Positions 24,647 through 33,699 of a stretch of 64,000 bases of DNA are shown here, one piece after another (positions within the stretch are counted from its first letter, which is position 1; the number at the start of each line of letters is the position of its first letter). A program made the position numbers and the translations under genes. Source of the stretch: Streptomyces inusitatus (GTDB lineage: Bacteria > Actinomycetota > Actinomycetes > Streptomycetales > Streptomycetaceae); NCBI RefSeq assembly GCF_014651115.1, contig NZ_BMWG01000002.1, positions 1 to 64,000 of the forward strand, in the 5' to 3' direction. The notes beneath the pieces were generated by a model, which did not search any database, was not told where the DNA came from, and saw nothing but the letters and a program-made list of their open reading frames with translations.

Positions 24647-25966
24647 TCACAGCAGCAGCGAGACCGGGGCGCTCGGCACGGCGGGCAGGGGGAGTTCGAG
24701 GCGGACCTCGGTGCCGCGGGAGGCGGGGCCCCGGCCGATCCGGATCCGCGCGCCGATGGAGGCGGCCCGTTCGACCATGCCCACCAGGCCGAAGTGGCCG
24801 GATCTGCGGAGCCCTTCGAGGGTGGTGCCGGGCGGCAGCCCCTTCCCGTCGTCGTAGACGCTGATCCGCAGCACTCCGTCGAGCACCCCCGCCGACACCT
24901 CCACCCGCCCGGAGCCGCCGTGCCGGCGGGCGTTCTCCATCGCCTCCGACGCGATGGTCAGCGCGTGCCGGGCGACGGCCTGCGACAGCGCGGGCGGGCT
25001 CGCGCCGACGCGGCGGAAGACGGCGCGGACGCCGTCGCGGCGGTCGAGGTCCTCGGTACGGGCGCCGAGTTCGGCGACGATGTCCGTGCCGCCGTCGGGG
25101 GTGGGCTCCCGGCGCAGATCGGAGAGCAGCTCGCGCGATTCGGCGGCGGCCCGGCGCGCGGCCCTGGCCACCAGCTCGGCCTGGAGCCGTACGGTGGACG
25201 GGTCCATCCGGTCGGCGGTGTGGGCGAGCCCGTCGGCGGCGAGCGCGAGCCCGTGCAGGGTCTTGGCCACCGAGTCGTGCATCTCCCGTGCGAGCCTGGC
25301 GCGTTCGCGCTCGACCGCCCCGCCGGCCGCGAGCCGGGCGCGGGCCTCGGAGAGCGCCTGTCCGGCCTCGCCGAAGCCCAGCATCAGCCGGCGCAGGGTG
25401 CTGCCCAGCGCGCCGGTCAGCACACAGAGCCCGGGGAGCAGAAGGGCGGTGAAGCGGGCCACCGCCTGGTCGTTGACGGCGTACGCGCCCGCCACGATCA
25501 GCGACTGGAGCACGGCGAAGACGGCGGCCCCGCGCCGGCCGTAGATCAGCCCGGCGAGCAGCGGGGTGCAGATGGTGACGTACGCGAGGGTGGAGTCCGG
25601 CGACGCGGTGATCAGCAGCAGTGCGCCGAAGGCCATGTCGGCGCCGAGCAGCCAGGGGTGGCGCAGCAGTACGGGGCCGAACCGCTCCCAGTCGCGGAGC
25701 AGGGCGTACGAGGTCATGAAGGTGACCAGGACCGCCGCTCCGACCAGCCAGCTCGCCGGGCCAGGGCGGGTGCCGGCGAGGGCGAAGGGGACGGCCAGCG
25801 CGATCATGGCGAGGCGGAAGCCGAAGACCTGGCGGCAGAGCGCCTGGAGGGCGTTGACCTGGAGGGGCAGCGAGGGGGTGCGGGAGCGGCCCGGGCCGGT
25901 GCCGGACGGGTCGGTACGGCTGTGGTCGTGGCGGTCGTGCTGATCGTGGTGTTCGTCGTGGTCCAT
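24647..25966 (-). CDS. Sensor histidine kinase (HisKA_3 / NarL partner type)
   Basis: A 439-residue kinase: His/Asp-rich N-terminal tail (DHDEHHDQHDRHDH), about five membrane helices (about 45-185), a dimerisation helix with the phosphorylated His in LAREMHDSVAKTLHGLAL, and a HATPase domain with N-box ASEAMENARRHGG and G-boxes VYDDGKGLP and GHFGLVGMVERA. The ATG at 25966 is chosen for GGGAGG at the right distance. It pairs with the regulator 41 bases downstream and follows the tadC gene, making a two-component system embedded in the pilus operon. The His-rich tail might sense metal. Confidence 0.9.
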   Translation of the reverse strand: MDHDEHHDQHDRHDHSRTDPSGTGPGRSRTPSLPLQVNALQALCRQVFGFRLAMIALAVPFALAGTRPGPASWLVGAAVLVTFMTSYALLRDWERFGPVLLRHPWLLGADMAFGALLLITASPDSTLAYVTICTPLLAGLIYGRRGAAVFAVLQSLIVAGAYAVNDQAVARFTALLLPGLCVLTGALGSTLRRLMLGFGEAGQALSEARARLAAGGAVERERARLAREMHDSVAKTLHGLALAADGLAHTADRMDPSTVRLQAELVARAARRAAAESRELLSDLRREPTPDGGTDIVAELGARTEDLDRRDGVRAVFRRVGASPPALSQAVARHALTIASEAMENARRHGGSGRVEVSAGVLDGVLRISVYDDGKGLPPGTTLEGLRRSGHFGLVGMVERAASIGARIRIGRGPASRGTEVRLELPLPAVPSAPVSLLL

Positions 25967-26017
25967 GGGGCTCACCTCCCGTTCCTGAGCGCTGCCGGGT
26001 GCCGGGGGCCGGGCGGG

Positions 26018-26905
26018 TCAGCCGCCCAGCACCTCCGAGAGATCGACTCCCGCGCCGTAGTAGAAGCTCGCGATGATGAGGATCATCGTCGCCGGGAGCA
26101 TGATCAGGGTGACCACGAGCGTGGACTTGGGCACCGCTCTGGCCGCGTCCCTGCGGGCGTTCTGGGCGTCGGTGCGGCGCATGTCGGTGGCGATCTGGAT
26201 GAGGGTCTCGACGATCGGCGCGCCGAGTTCCTCGCCCTGCTGGAGCGCGGTGACCAGCATCGACACCTGCTCCGAGTCATTGCGCCTGCGCAGTTGGTCG
26301 AAGGCTTCGCGGCGGCTCACTCCCATGTCCATCTGGCGCAGGGTGATGCGGATCTCGTCGGACCAGGGGCCCTCGTACTTCTCCGAGACGCGTTCGAGGG
26401 CCTGGCGGAAGCCGAGGCCGGCCGAGACGACGACGGCGAGGACGTCGAGGAAGTCGGGGAGGGTGCGTTCGATGTCGGCGCGGCGGCGGCGGATGGCGGC
26501 CTTGATGATGACGTCGGTCCAGAGGAGGCCGAAGAGCAGCAGCAGGATCGCGAGGACGAACTGTCCGCGCAGCAGCATGGAGAGGAAGGCCAGCACGCCC
26601 AGGAAGCTGTAGACGGCGCGGCGGGCGGCGTAGCGGTCGACGGTCATGCCGCCGGGGTTGCCCGCCATGTCGAGCCGGACGCGCAGGGCGTCGACCCGCT
26701 TGGGGCCCATGGAGCGGAGCACGGCGGGGGCGTAGCGCATGCCGAGCCGGTCGATTCCGGAGCCGACCGCCGTGGTGCGGGTGGCGCCGATCTCCAGCGC
26801 CAGGGCGAGGTCCTCGGGGAGTTTCGCGTCGGCGCGGTACATCCGTACGCCGTGGAAGACGCCGTACACGGACAGGCCGAGCAGCGCGGCGAGGAGAAGT
26901 CCCAT
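26018..26905 (-). CDS. tadC: TadC-like type II/IV secretion inner-membrane protein
   Basis: A 295-residue GspF/T2SSF-domain protein with four hydrophobic helices in the pattern one, pair, end. The conserved cytoplasmic block LPDFLDVLAVVVSAGLGFRQALERV and LGAPIVETLIQIATDMR are typical. With TadB it forms the membrane platform worked on by the CpaF ATPase. It is spaced 22 bases after tadB. Length is normal. Confidence 0.9.
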   Translation of the reverse strand: MGLLLAALLGLSVYGVFHGVRMYRADAKLPEDLALALEIGATRTTAVGSGIDRLGMRYAPAVLRSMGPKRVDALRVRLDMAGNPGGMTVDRYAARRAVYSFLGVLAFLSMLLRGQFVLAILLLLFGLLWTDVIIKAAIRRRRADIERTLPDFLDVLAVVVSAGLGFRQALERVSEKYEGPWSDEIRITLRQMDMGVSRREAFDQLRRRNDSEQVSMLVTALQQGEELGAPIVETLIQIATDMRRTDAQNARRDAARAVPKSTLVVTLIMLPATMILIIASFYYGAGVDLSEVLGG

Positions 26906-26927
26906 GGTGTCCTGTGTCCTCCTTGTC

Positions 26928-27866
26928 TCAGACCTGGATCCGGGAGACCCGGCGGATCAGGAACGCGCCGAGTCCGTAGAGGCCGAAGGCGATGAGGGTG
27001 GTGATCTGGCCGACCACCGAGCCGGTCATTTTGTCGAGGGCTCCGGGGGTCATGGAGTTGATCATCAGCAGGAAGCCGAGGCCGAGCAGGGGGACGGCCA
27101 GGGCGGTGACCTTGATCTGGGAGAGCGTGGTGGTGACCTCCCGGCGGGTCTCCTTGCGCTCCTCCAGGGACTGGGTGAGGTTGCGCAGCGAGGTGACGAC
27201 CTGGCCGCCTGCCCGGTTGGCGAGGATGAGGGTGGTGACGAGGACGATCAGCTCGCGGGAGGGCAGCCGCTCGGCGAGCCGGCCGAGCGCCTCGTCGAGG
27301 CTCTGTCCGACGGCGAGCTGGTCGGCGACGACGCCGAGTTCATGGCCGGCGGGGTCGTCGAGTTCCTCGGCGGCCATGGCGAGGGCGGTGCGCAGGGCGA
27401 GTCCGGCCTGGGTGGCGTTGGCGAGTACGCGGGTGAGCTCGGGGAGCTGGTTGATGAAGGCCTCGGTGCGCTTGTTCCGCTGCCAGTTGAGGAAGGCGTT
27501 GGCTCCCCAGAGGCCGGCGAAGGCCGCGAGCACTCCGAAGAAGGGGGCGAAGACCGCGCCGATGATGAAGTAGAGGGAGAGCAGCCCGGCGAGGACGTAG
27601 ACGGCGTACTCGCCGGGGGTGAGGTCGAGGCCGGTGACGGCTATCTTCCGTTCGATGCGGCGGCCGAGGCGGGTGGGGCGCAGCCGCCGGTCGACGCCGT
27701 CGAAGCGGCGGCGGCCGGTGGGGCCGGTGAGCGTGCCGCTCTGGGTCATCCGGTCGACCAGGGCCTGTCGCTGGGCCCTGCCCGAGGCGTAGGTGTGCGC
27801 GCCGATGACACCGAGCACACCGGCGAGCAGTGTGACTCCGGCTGTCAGAAGCGGGAGATTGTCCAT
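26928..27866 (-). CDS. tadB: TadB-like type II/IV secretion inner-membrane protein
   Basis: A 312-residue GspF-domain protein, partner of TadC in the Flp pilus platform. INQLPELTRVLANATQAGLALRTALAMAAEEL and VGQSLDEALGRLAERLPSRELIVLVTTL are the T2SSF core. Helices lie at about 3-25, 90-130, 255-275 and 285-305. It lies between cpaF (57-base gap) and tadC. Confidence 0.9.
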   Translation of the reverse strand: MDNLPLLTAGVTLLAGVLGVIGAHTYASGRAQRQALVDRMTQSGTLTGPTGRRRFDGVDRRLRPTRLGRRIERKIAVTGLDLTPGEYAVYVLAGLLSLYFIIGAVFAPFFGVLAAFAGLWGANAFLNWQRNKRTEAFINQLPELTRVLANATQAGLALRTALAMAAEELDDPAGHELGVVADQLAVGQSLDEALGRLAERLPSRELIVLVTTLILANRAGGQVVTSLRNLTQSLEERKETRREVTTTLSQIKVTALAVPLLGLGFLLMINSMTPGALDKMTGSVVGQITTLIAFGLYGLGAFLIRRVSRIQV

Positions 27867-27923
27867 GTCGGGCGGGGCCTTTTCGATGGGCTTCGGATGA
27901 CGGTGAGGGGGCTCGGGGGCCGT

Positions 27924-29264
27924 TCAGACGACCGTTCGGCGCACGGCGAGCTGGTCGTCGGAGTCGGCCACGCCGAAGACCGGGGGCAGCGGCTCGTTCT
28001 TCATATAGAGCCGTTCGGCGACCTTGCGCGGGACCGGGTGGTAGACAAACCGGCCGTTCACCCGGCCGTCGGCGGTCATGGGCTCGGCCTGGAAGCGGCA
28101 GACGGAGACGATGCGGTACTCGTCGCGGCCCCGGGAGTCGACGACGGCGATCTCGGTGACCCGGCGGGAGCCGTCGGCGTGCCGGGTGAGCTGGACGATG
28201 ACGTCGACGGCGCTGTTGATCTGGTCCCTGATGGCGATGAAGGGGATCTCGACCTCGGCCATGGAGGCGAGGGTCTGGAGCCGCATCAGCGCGTCCTCGG
28301 CGCTGTTGGCGTGGACGGTGGCGAGCGAGCCGTCGTGGCCGGTGGACATGGCCTGGAGCATGTCGAGCGTCTCGCCGCCGCGCACCTCTCCGACGATGAT
28401 GCGGTCGGGGCGCATGCGCAGGGAGTTGCGGACGAGGTCGCGGATGGTGACCCGGCCCTTGCCCTCGACGTTCGGCGGCCGACTCTCCAGGGTGATCACA
28501 TGGGACTGCTGGAGCTGGAGTTCGGCGGAGTCCTCGATGGTGACGATCCGCTCGTTCTCCGGGATCAGTCCGGAGAGGGAGTTGAGCAGGGTGGTCTTGC
28601 CGGTGCCGGTCGCGCCGGAGACGATCACATTGAATTTGGCCCGGACCAGACCCGAGAGCAGCAGGGTCATCTGCTCGTCCAGGGAGCCGATGGCGATCAT
28701 TTCCTGGAGGGTGAAGGCGCGCGGGAAGCGGCGGATGGTGAGGATGGGCCCGCTCAGGGAGAGCGGCGGGATGATGACATTGACCCGCTCCCCGGAGGGG
28801 AGGCGGGCGTCGACCATCGGATTGGCCTCGTCGACGCGGCGGTTGACGGTGGAGACGATGCGCTCGATGGTCTGCATCAGCTGTTCGGCGGAGGAGAAGC
28901 GGAGCGGGAGCATCTCCAGCCGGCCGCCGCGCTCCACATAGACCTGTTCGGGGCCGTTGACCATGATCTCGCTGATGGAGGCGTCTTCGAGCAGCGGTTC
29001 CAGGATGCCGAGGCCGAGGGCTTCGTCGACGACCCGGCGGATGAGCTGGGAGCGTTCGACGCTGGAGAGGACCGGGCCCTCGCGGCTGATGATGTGGCCG
29101 AGCACCCGTTCCAGCCGGGCCCTGCGCTCGGCGGCGGCGAGCGCCGACATCTCGGCGAGGTCGATCTCCTCCAGGAGCTTGGCGCGGTAGACGACGACAA
29201 GGCGGTTCTCCTCGCCGTGGCCGTTGACCGGCTCGGGGCTGCTGATGCGCGCCCGCAGGCTCAT
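27924..29264 (-). CDS. cpaF: CpaF/TadA secretion ATPase
   Basis: A 446-residue hexameric traffic ATPase that drives Flp pilus assembly. Visible motifs are Walker A (SGATGTGKTTLLNSL), the Asp box and Walker B (RPDRIIVGEVRGGETLDMLQAMSTGH) and the His box (GSLATVHANSAEDAL). The N-terminal domain carries EIMVNGPEQVYVERGG typical of CpaF. Length and motifs are intact, so the machine should be active. It follows the TadE-like pair. Confidence 0.95.
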   Translation of the reverse strand: MSLRARISSPEPVNGHGEENRLVVVYRAKLLEEIDLAEMSALAAAERRARLERVLGHIISREGPVLSSVERSQLIRRVVDEALGLGILEPLLEDASISEIMVNGPEQVYVERGGRLEMLPLRFSSAEQLMQTIERIVSTVNRRVDEANPMVDARLPSGERVNVIIPPLSLSGPILTIRRFPRAFTLQEMIAIGSLDEQMTLLLSGLVRAKFNVIVSGATGTGKTTLLNSLSGLIPENERIVTIEDSAELQLQQSHVITLESRPPNVEGKGRVTIRDLVRNSLRMRPDRIIVGEVRGGETLDMLQAMSTGHDGSLATVHANSAEDALMRLQTLASMAEVEIPFIAIRDQINSAVDVIVQLTRHADGSRRVTEIAVVDSRGRDEYRIVSVCRFQAEPMTADGRVNGRFVYHPVPRKVAERLYMKNEPLPPVFGVADSDDQLAVRRTVV

Positions 29265-29345
29265 GTCCTCATCTCCCAGGTGGTGCTAGGTCTGCGCTGG
29301 ATCTGCCGGGTGGTGCGCGGGCTCGGGGGCTCGGGGGCGGGCGGT

Positions 29346-29756
29346 TCAGTCGCAGGGCATGGTGACTCTTCTCGTCGCCGGGCCGATGTCGAAGACGGGC
29401 AGCAGCCGGGGGACGGAGACCACGGCGGTGGCGGTGACCTCGTCGGCCCCGGCGCACTCGGCGCTGATGGAGGCGTCCAGCCAGTCGCTGAGGGCGGCCC
29501 GGCCGGCCGCCGCGCCCTTGCCGTCGCCGTCCTTCTGGGACGCGGCGCGGGCGGCGGCGCGGGCGGCGGTGCCCGCCTGCTGGGCGGTGTAGGCGGCCAG
29601 GCCGAACTGGACGGCAGCGAGGCCGACCAGCAGCAGCAGGGTGATCACTCCGGCGTACTCGATGGCGGCCTGGCCGCTCTCCGGCTCACGGGCACGGTCA
29701 CGGGCACGGGCACGGGCACGGGCACGGATGCGTACGCGTACGCGGTCACGGCTCAT
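29346..29756 (-). CDS. TadE-like pseudopilin
   Basis: A 136-residue protein with a strikingly basic N-terminus of alternating Arg (RVRVRIRARARARARDRAR), then the TadE-type processing and helix region ESGQAAIEYAGVITLLLLVGLAAVQFGLAAY and a small external domain with two cysteines (ECAGAD, MPCD). The Arg-Ala run is encoded by a hexanucleotide repeat. It overlaps the upstream TadE-like gene by ATGA. A minor pilin role is inferred from family. Confidence 0.85.
   Translation of the reverse strand: MSRDRVRVRIRARARARARDRAREPESGQAAIEYAGVITLLLLVGLAAVQFGLAAYTAQQAGTAARAAARAASQKDGDGKGAAAGRAALSDWLDASISAECAGADEVTATAVVSVPRLLPVFDIGPATRRVTMPCD
29695..29730. repeat. In-frame hexanucleotide repeat (ACGGGC) in a TadE-like gene
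   Basis: CACGGG-type hexamers repeat about five to six times with one TCACGG variant, encoding alternating Arg and Ala. Whole-unit slippage would change the length of the basic leader without shifting frame. Confidence 0.6.
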
Positions 29757-30196
29757 GAGGGGACCTCGTTCACGGCGGCGGCGTCGGCGTCGAAGGTGAA
29801 GGGCAGATCGAGCACCCCGGGGAAGAGCACGGGCACGGAGAAGGTGATGCTGACCTCGTACAGATCGCCGCCGTTGCCGGGGCAGCCGAAGCGCGCCCCG
29901 GCCAGCCAGGCCGCCGGGAGGTCCTCCCGCGCCGCCGCCTCGCAGGCGGCCGGTCCGTCCACCGCGCCCGCCCTGGCCCCCGCGTCGGCCGCGTTGCCCG
30001 CCAGGGAGAAGCTGTAGCCGATGAGCGCGGCCTGCCAGAGCAGGGCCAGGGTCGCCAGGATGACAGGGAGGGTGCCGGTGAACTCGACGGCGGCCTGGCC
30101 CCGGTCCTCCCGCAGCCGGGCGCGGACGAGCCGCGCCCACCCGGGGGCCACGGCCGGCGCGGGGGCCGTCCGCCCCGCTCGTACGTGAGACCTCAT
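29753..30196 (-). CDS. TadE family protein
   Basis: A 147-residue TadE-like pseudopilin. A basic leader with EDRGQAAVEFTGTLPVILATLALLWQAALIGYSFSLAG shows the G/QAAVEF processing site with Glu at +5, and then NAADAGARAGAVDG. Two cysteines occur in the exterior (AACEAA, FGCPGN). It overlaps the next gene by ATGA and lies 25 bases after cpaE, so it belongs to one operon. Confidence 0.88.
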   Translation of the reverse strand: MRSHVRAGRTAPAPAVAPGWARLVRARLREDRGQAAVEFTGTLPVILATLALLWQAALIGYSFSLAGNAADAGARAGAVDGPAACEAAAREDLPAAWLAGARFGCPGNGGDLYEVSITFSVPVLFPGVLDLPFTFDADAAAVNEVPS

Positions 30197-30221
30197 CGCT
30201 CCCCGTACCCCCTCACGGTGC

Positions 30222-31469
30222 TCATCTCGACCGTGCCCGGCGGAGGCCGATCGAACCCCGGTCGCCCCGCAATCTGCCGTGTTTCGGCTCAGTCTGGGGC
30301 GCGCGCACCAGCTCCAGTTCGCCCGCGAGCGCCCAGAGCGCCTGTTTGACGGCGGACTTCGCCTCCAGGTCCTGCATCCGCCCGGCGTCGACCACCGGCT
30401 GGAGTTCCTTGTAGCCGGCCGGGACGGCGGTCCTGGCGACCCGGGTGCCGGTGATCTTCTCGATCAGCGGGGGCTGGATCTCGGTGGCCCGGTTGTGGCG
30501 GTTGACGACGGCGACGGTCTCCTCCGCCTTGCGGATCTGGAGCCGGTCCCAGAGCCGGACCATGCGCTTGGCGGCGCGGACCGAGACCACGTCCGGAGTG
30601 GTCACCAGCAGGGTGGTATCGGCCATTTCCACGGCGGCGGCGTTGGCGCTGTTCATCTGGGTGCCGCAGTCGATGACGACGACCTCGTACCGATTGCGCA
30701 GCGCGCTGACGATCTGCCGTACGGCGCGGTCGGTGACCTCCTCGCCGCGCTCGCCCTCCCCCGGCGCGAGCAGCAGCCCGAGCCCGGTGTGATGGGCGAA
30801 GAGGGCGTCCTGGAGCACCCGGGGCGAGATGTCCTGGATCCCGGCGAGGTCGGCGATCGAGCGGCGGAACTGGACGTCGAGGTAGGAGGCGACATCGCCG
30901 GACTGGAGGTCGAGATCGGCGAGCGCCACCGTGCGGCCCGAGGCCTGGGCGGCCAGCGCGAGCTGGACGGCGGTGACGGTGGTGCCGACGCCGCCCTTGG
31001 CCCCGCTGACGGTGACGACGGTGCCGCCGGGGCCGGTGAAGACGTCGGCGCTCTGCCCGAGGTGCCTGCGCACCCCGGTGGACCAGCCGGCCGCGGCGGC
31101 CACGCGCTGGGCGAGTTCCTCGTACGAGAGGGGGAGGGCGACCAGGCCCCGGGCGCCGGAGTCCATCGCGGCCGAGTAGAGCGCGGGGCCCGCGTCGGCC
31201 GTCACCAGGACGACGCCGACGGCGGGGAAGCGCAGCCCGACCTCACGGATCAGTTCGAGGGCGGGCACCGGTCCGATGCGCTCGTGGACGAGGACGACCT
31301 CGGGCAGTTCGTCGAGCGACTCGGCGGCCAGTCTGGCCAGCGTGTCGAGCAGGGTGGTCGAGTCCCCCACCGGGGCGGCGGGTTCGGCGTCGGGGAGCTG
31401 GCTCAGCAGGGTGGTGACGGCCCGGGCCGCGTCGGCCTCGCCGACGGCCGGAAGGATGCGTGTGGTCAT
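30222..31469 (-). CDS. cpaE: CpaE/TadZ-like P-loop ATPase
   Basis: A 415-residue protein with an N-terminal receiver-like domain lacking clear phosphorylation residues (about 1-140; ELPEVVLVHERIGPVPALELI) and a MinD/ParA-type ATPase (deviant Walker A SGAKGGVGTTVTAVQLAL; YEVVVIDCGTQMNSAN). CpaE/TadZ proteins localise the Tad machine. Its ATG is seven bases after the cpaB stop, with GGTGAGGG upstream. Length is typical. Confidence 0.9.
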   Translation of the reverse strand: MTTRILPAVGEADAARAVTTLLSQLPDAEPAAPVGDSTTLLDTLARLAAESLDELPEVVLVHERIGPVPALELIREVGLRFPAVGVVLVTADAGPALYSAAMDSGARGLVALPLSYEELAQRVAAAAGWSTGVRRHLGQSADVFTGPGGTVVTVSGAKGGVGTTVTAVQLALAAQASGRTVALADLDLQSGDVASYLDVQFRRSIADLAGIQDISPRVLQDALFAHHTGLGLLLAPGEGERGEEVTDRAVRQIVSALRNRYEVVVIDCGTQMNSANAAAVEMADTTLLVTTPDVVSVRAAKRMVRLWDRLQIRKAEETVAVVNRHNRATEIQPPLIEKITGTRVARTAVPAGYKELQPVVDAGRMQDLEAKSAVKQALWALAGELELVRAPQTEPKHGRLRGDRGSIGLRRARSR

Positions 31470-31476
31470 ACAGCCC

Positions 31477-32193
31477 TCACCTGTTCTTGTCTTCGTCGAG
31501 GGTGTAGGTGCTGTCGCCGGGGCGCAACGCGGAGCCGCTGCCCCTGGCGAGAAGGGCGAGCCGTACGTTCTCGGCGAAGGACTCGGCGTGGGCCACCCGC
31601 TGGGCGTCCTTGGTGTTCAGGGCGAAGGTGATCGGCACCGCCTCGCGCAGGGTGCTGCTGCGGCGGTCCTCGCTCCGGCGGTCGATGGGGGTGAGCCTGC
31701 CGACGTCGATGACCCGGGCCCCGGGGACGATGACCCGGGACTGGTCGGCGTCGCGCTCGGTCCTGCCCGCGAAGGTGGCGAAGATATTGACCCGGTCACC
31801 GGGGGTGATCTTGCCCGCGACCCCGGTGGCGGAGTCGATCATGATGGCGATCTCCTGCTCCCCGGACTCCAGTTCGGGCCGGTCGACGATCATGTCGTCC
31901 TGGAGCAGCGAGCCCTTTTTGAGCCGGGTGACGGCGATCTTCCCGACGACCTCGGAGAGATTGGTGACGGCGCTCTCCGACAGCCAGCGCCTGGGCATGC
32001 TGACCTTCTCGAACTGGCCGGGCCGCAATTCCGTATAAGGGGCGACCTCGGTCTTCACCCGATAGGCGGGAACCTCGGGTCCGACCTTCGAATTCACATC
32101 ATTGATCACTGATATCACGCCGGCGAACGCGCCGAGAGCGCACAGCACCGAGACGATCAGAAGGATGACGCCGCGTCGTTGGCGTGAATTCAT
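31477..32193 (-). CDS. cpaB: CpaB, Flp pilus assembly protein (SAF domain)
   Basis: A 238-residue protein with an N-terminal transmembrane helix (GVILLIVSVLCALGAFAGVISVI) and a SAF domain (VKTEVAPYTELRPGQFEKV, VGKIAVTRLKKGSLLQDDMI), followed by EIAIMIDSATGVAGKITPGDRVNIFATF. It is exported and thought to act in the envelope part of the Flp pilus. It is the first recognised tad gene after a 259-base gap, which probably holds the promoter for the leftward operon. Confidence 0.9.
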   Translation of the reverse strand: MNSRQRRGVILLIVSVLCALGAFAGVISVINDVNSKVGPEVPAYRVKTEVAPYTELRPGQFEKVSMPRRWLSESAVTNLSEVVGKIAVTRLKKGSLLQDDMIVDRPELESGEQEIAIMIDSATGVAGKITPGDRVNIFATFAGRTERDADQSRVIVPGARVIDVGRLTPIDRRSEDRRSSTLREAVPITFALNTKDAQRVAHAESFAENVRLALLARGSGSALRPGDSTYTLDEDKNR

Positions 32194-32452
32194 GGGCTGG
32201 GCAACCTCGTTCGCTGACTTCGCCGGTCCCGCACACTTCGCGGGACCGGCGGACCGAAGCAGACAGGGACTGGCGGAGCGGAGGGGGTGGGCGGAGAAAG
32301 GGACGGAGCGAGCGGTGCGACGGCGGTCCGGGCGACCGCCGTCCCGGGCCGGCTACGGTACCGTCGGCACCCGCTCGACCTGCGGTTACGGAAGGCCCGA
32401 AGGGTGCGGTACGAGGGGTTCCGTACGGCCGGGGGCCGGTCGCCGCCGCCGG

Positions 32453-33331
32453 TCACGGGCCGTGGTGGGCGGGGGTTCCGTGCTTGGGCACGCCGGATTC
32501 ACGGTCCTGGCTCTCGGCCGCCACGAGCGGCGCGGAGCAGAATCCGCAGCGGTCACCGATGAGTTCGATTCCGCACCAGGTGCACACCTCTCTCCGTACG
32601 GAGGCCACCAGCTGATAGAGAGTGGAGATGTCGGGGAGGAAGGCCGCGAATTCCAGCAGCTTTCCCGTACCCCACCAGCGCGCGGATTCCGCCGGAAGCT
32701 CGGTCTCCTCCACGCCCTGGGACTGCCATTCGGGAACCAGCGTCTTCTCGATCCACTCCGACTGGAGCTGCCCCCTGGCCACCACCAGCCGGGTCGCGAA
32801 CGCGGGGCCGCCGAGCTGTCCGGAACCGATCCGGATCACCTCGGGCTCGGGGTTGGCGAGCACTCCGAACTGGGTGCCGGGAACCCAGGACTTGGCGTGC
32901 GAGCGCATGGTGACCGGCACCCGGTCGAGCCGGGTCACGGAGTTCAGCAGGGCGCCCGCGTAGATGTAGTGGGAGAGCAGCCGGGCGGCGGAGGCGATGA
33001 TCCCGGGGCCGAAGTCGCAGACGGACAACTGGCGTAACTGGCGCGCGAGTACGGCGACGCCCAGCGGCGGCAGATCGATCTTGAGGAGGGCGACGCGATT
33101 GCTCTCCAGCACGGACCGGACCGTGTGCAGCCTGCGCTCATGGGCGGGCGGCAGGGAGGACGGATACAGGGAGACCACCGAGCCGTGCTGTTCCAGGAGG
33201 ACGGTGACGGCGGATATCGCGGCGTCCAGCGGCAGGTCGGCGGGCGACGGAAGCAGGGCCGCCGTCGGCGTGTGCTGGTCCATCGGCGGCAGCACCAGAT
33301 CTGCGCTGGTGACAGCTATTGCGGTCGGCAC
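32453..33331 (-). CDS. Hypothetical protein with C-terminal zinc ribbon, 292 aa
   Basis: A soluble protein of unknown function. Two CxxC pairs at the C-terminus (EVCTWCGIELIGDRCGFCSAP) would bind one zinc. The rest is mixed alpha/beta with KSWVPGTQFGVLANPEPEVIRIGSG and no catalytic signature. The GTG at 33331 has GGGGA upstream. It is co-directional with the tad genes and lies at their upstream end, but the 259-base gap to cpaB makes co-transcription uncertain. Confidence 0.72.
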   Translation of the reverse strand: MPTAIAVTSADLVLPPMDQHTPTAALLPSPADLPLDAAISAVTVLLEQHGSVVSLYPSSLPPAHERRLHTVRSVLESNRVALLKIDLPPLGVAVLARQLRQLSVCDFGPGIIASAARLLSHYIYAGALLNSVTRLDRVPVTMRSHAKSWVPGTQFGVLANPEPEVIRIGSGQLGGPAFATRLVVARGQLQSEWIEKTLVPEWQSQGVEETELPAESARWWGTGKLLEFAAFLPDISTLYQLVASVRREVCTWCGIELIGDRCGFCSAPLVAAESQDRESGVPKHGTPAHHGP

Positions 33332-33699
33332 GCTGGTTCCCCGTTCGGCTCCGGTCGCCGGTGGTCCCGCGACCGCAGATACGTACTACTCGCTGCTTCT
33401 GCACGAGCACTTTATCCGCGACTCCCCAGGCAGAGAACACCTCGCGGAACCCAGAGCCGCAGCCCGTGCACACTCCGCACAGGCCAAAGCTCACCAAAGG
33501 ATGACGATCCAGTACACCCACAGCGGGGGTGCGCCCGGGGCCGTACGTCCCGGTATGGCCGAAACTCGACGAGGGGTACTCCGGACCAATCGGTGCCACA
33601 GGTCTTGACAACCCGATTGGTCTGGACCAGCTTTACGCCATAACGGTGGCCACCGTCTCTTACTTTCTCCCCCCACAACTCCCCCACTGGAGGCAGCAA
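33332..33699. other. Divergent promoter region: zinc-ribbon gene / chitinase
   Basis: 368 bases without a supported gene. The right part holds the chitinase promoter elements (-35-like TTGACA at 33605-33610 and the palindrome at 33616-33631), and CCGGACCAATCGG (33581-33593) is a partial half-site. The left half is less GC-rich and presumably holds the promoter of the leftward gene, without a confident hexamer pair. Confidence 0.5.
33605..33631 (+). promoter_or_regulatory. Chitinase promoter with DasR-like (dre) palindrome
   Basis: TTGACA at 33605-33610 is a consensus -35 hexamer. Immediately after it, TGGTCTGGACCA (33618-33629) is a perfect inverted repeat matching the dre consensus TGGTCTAGACCA bound by the GlcNAc-responsive repressor DasR, known to control chitinase genes in Streptomyces. 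Bound repressor would cover the -35/-10 spacer. A -10 hexamer is not obvious. Confidence 0.75.
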
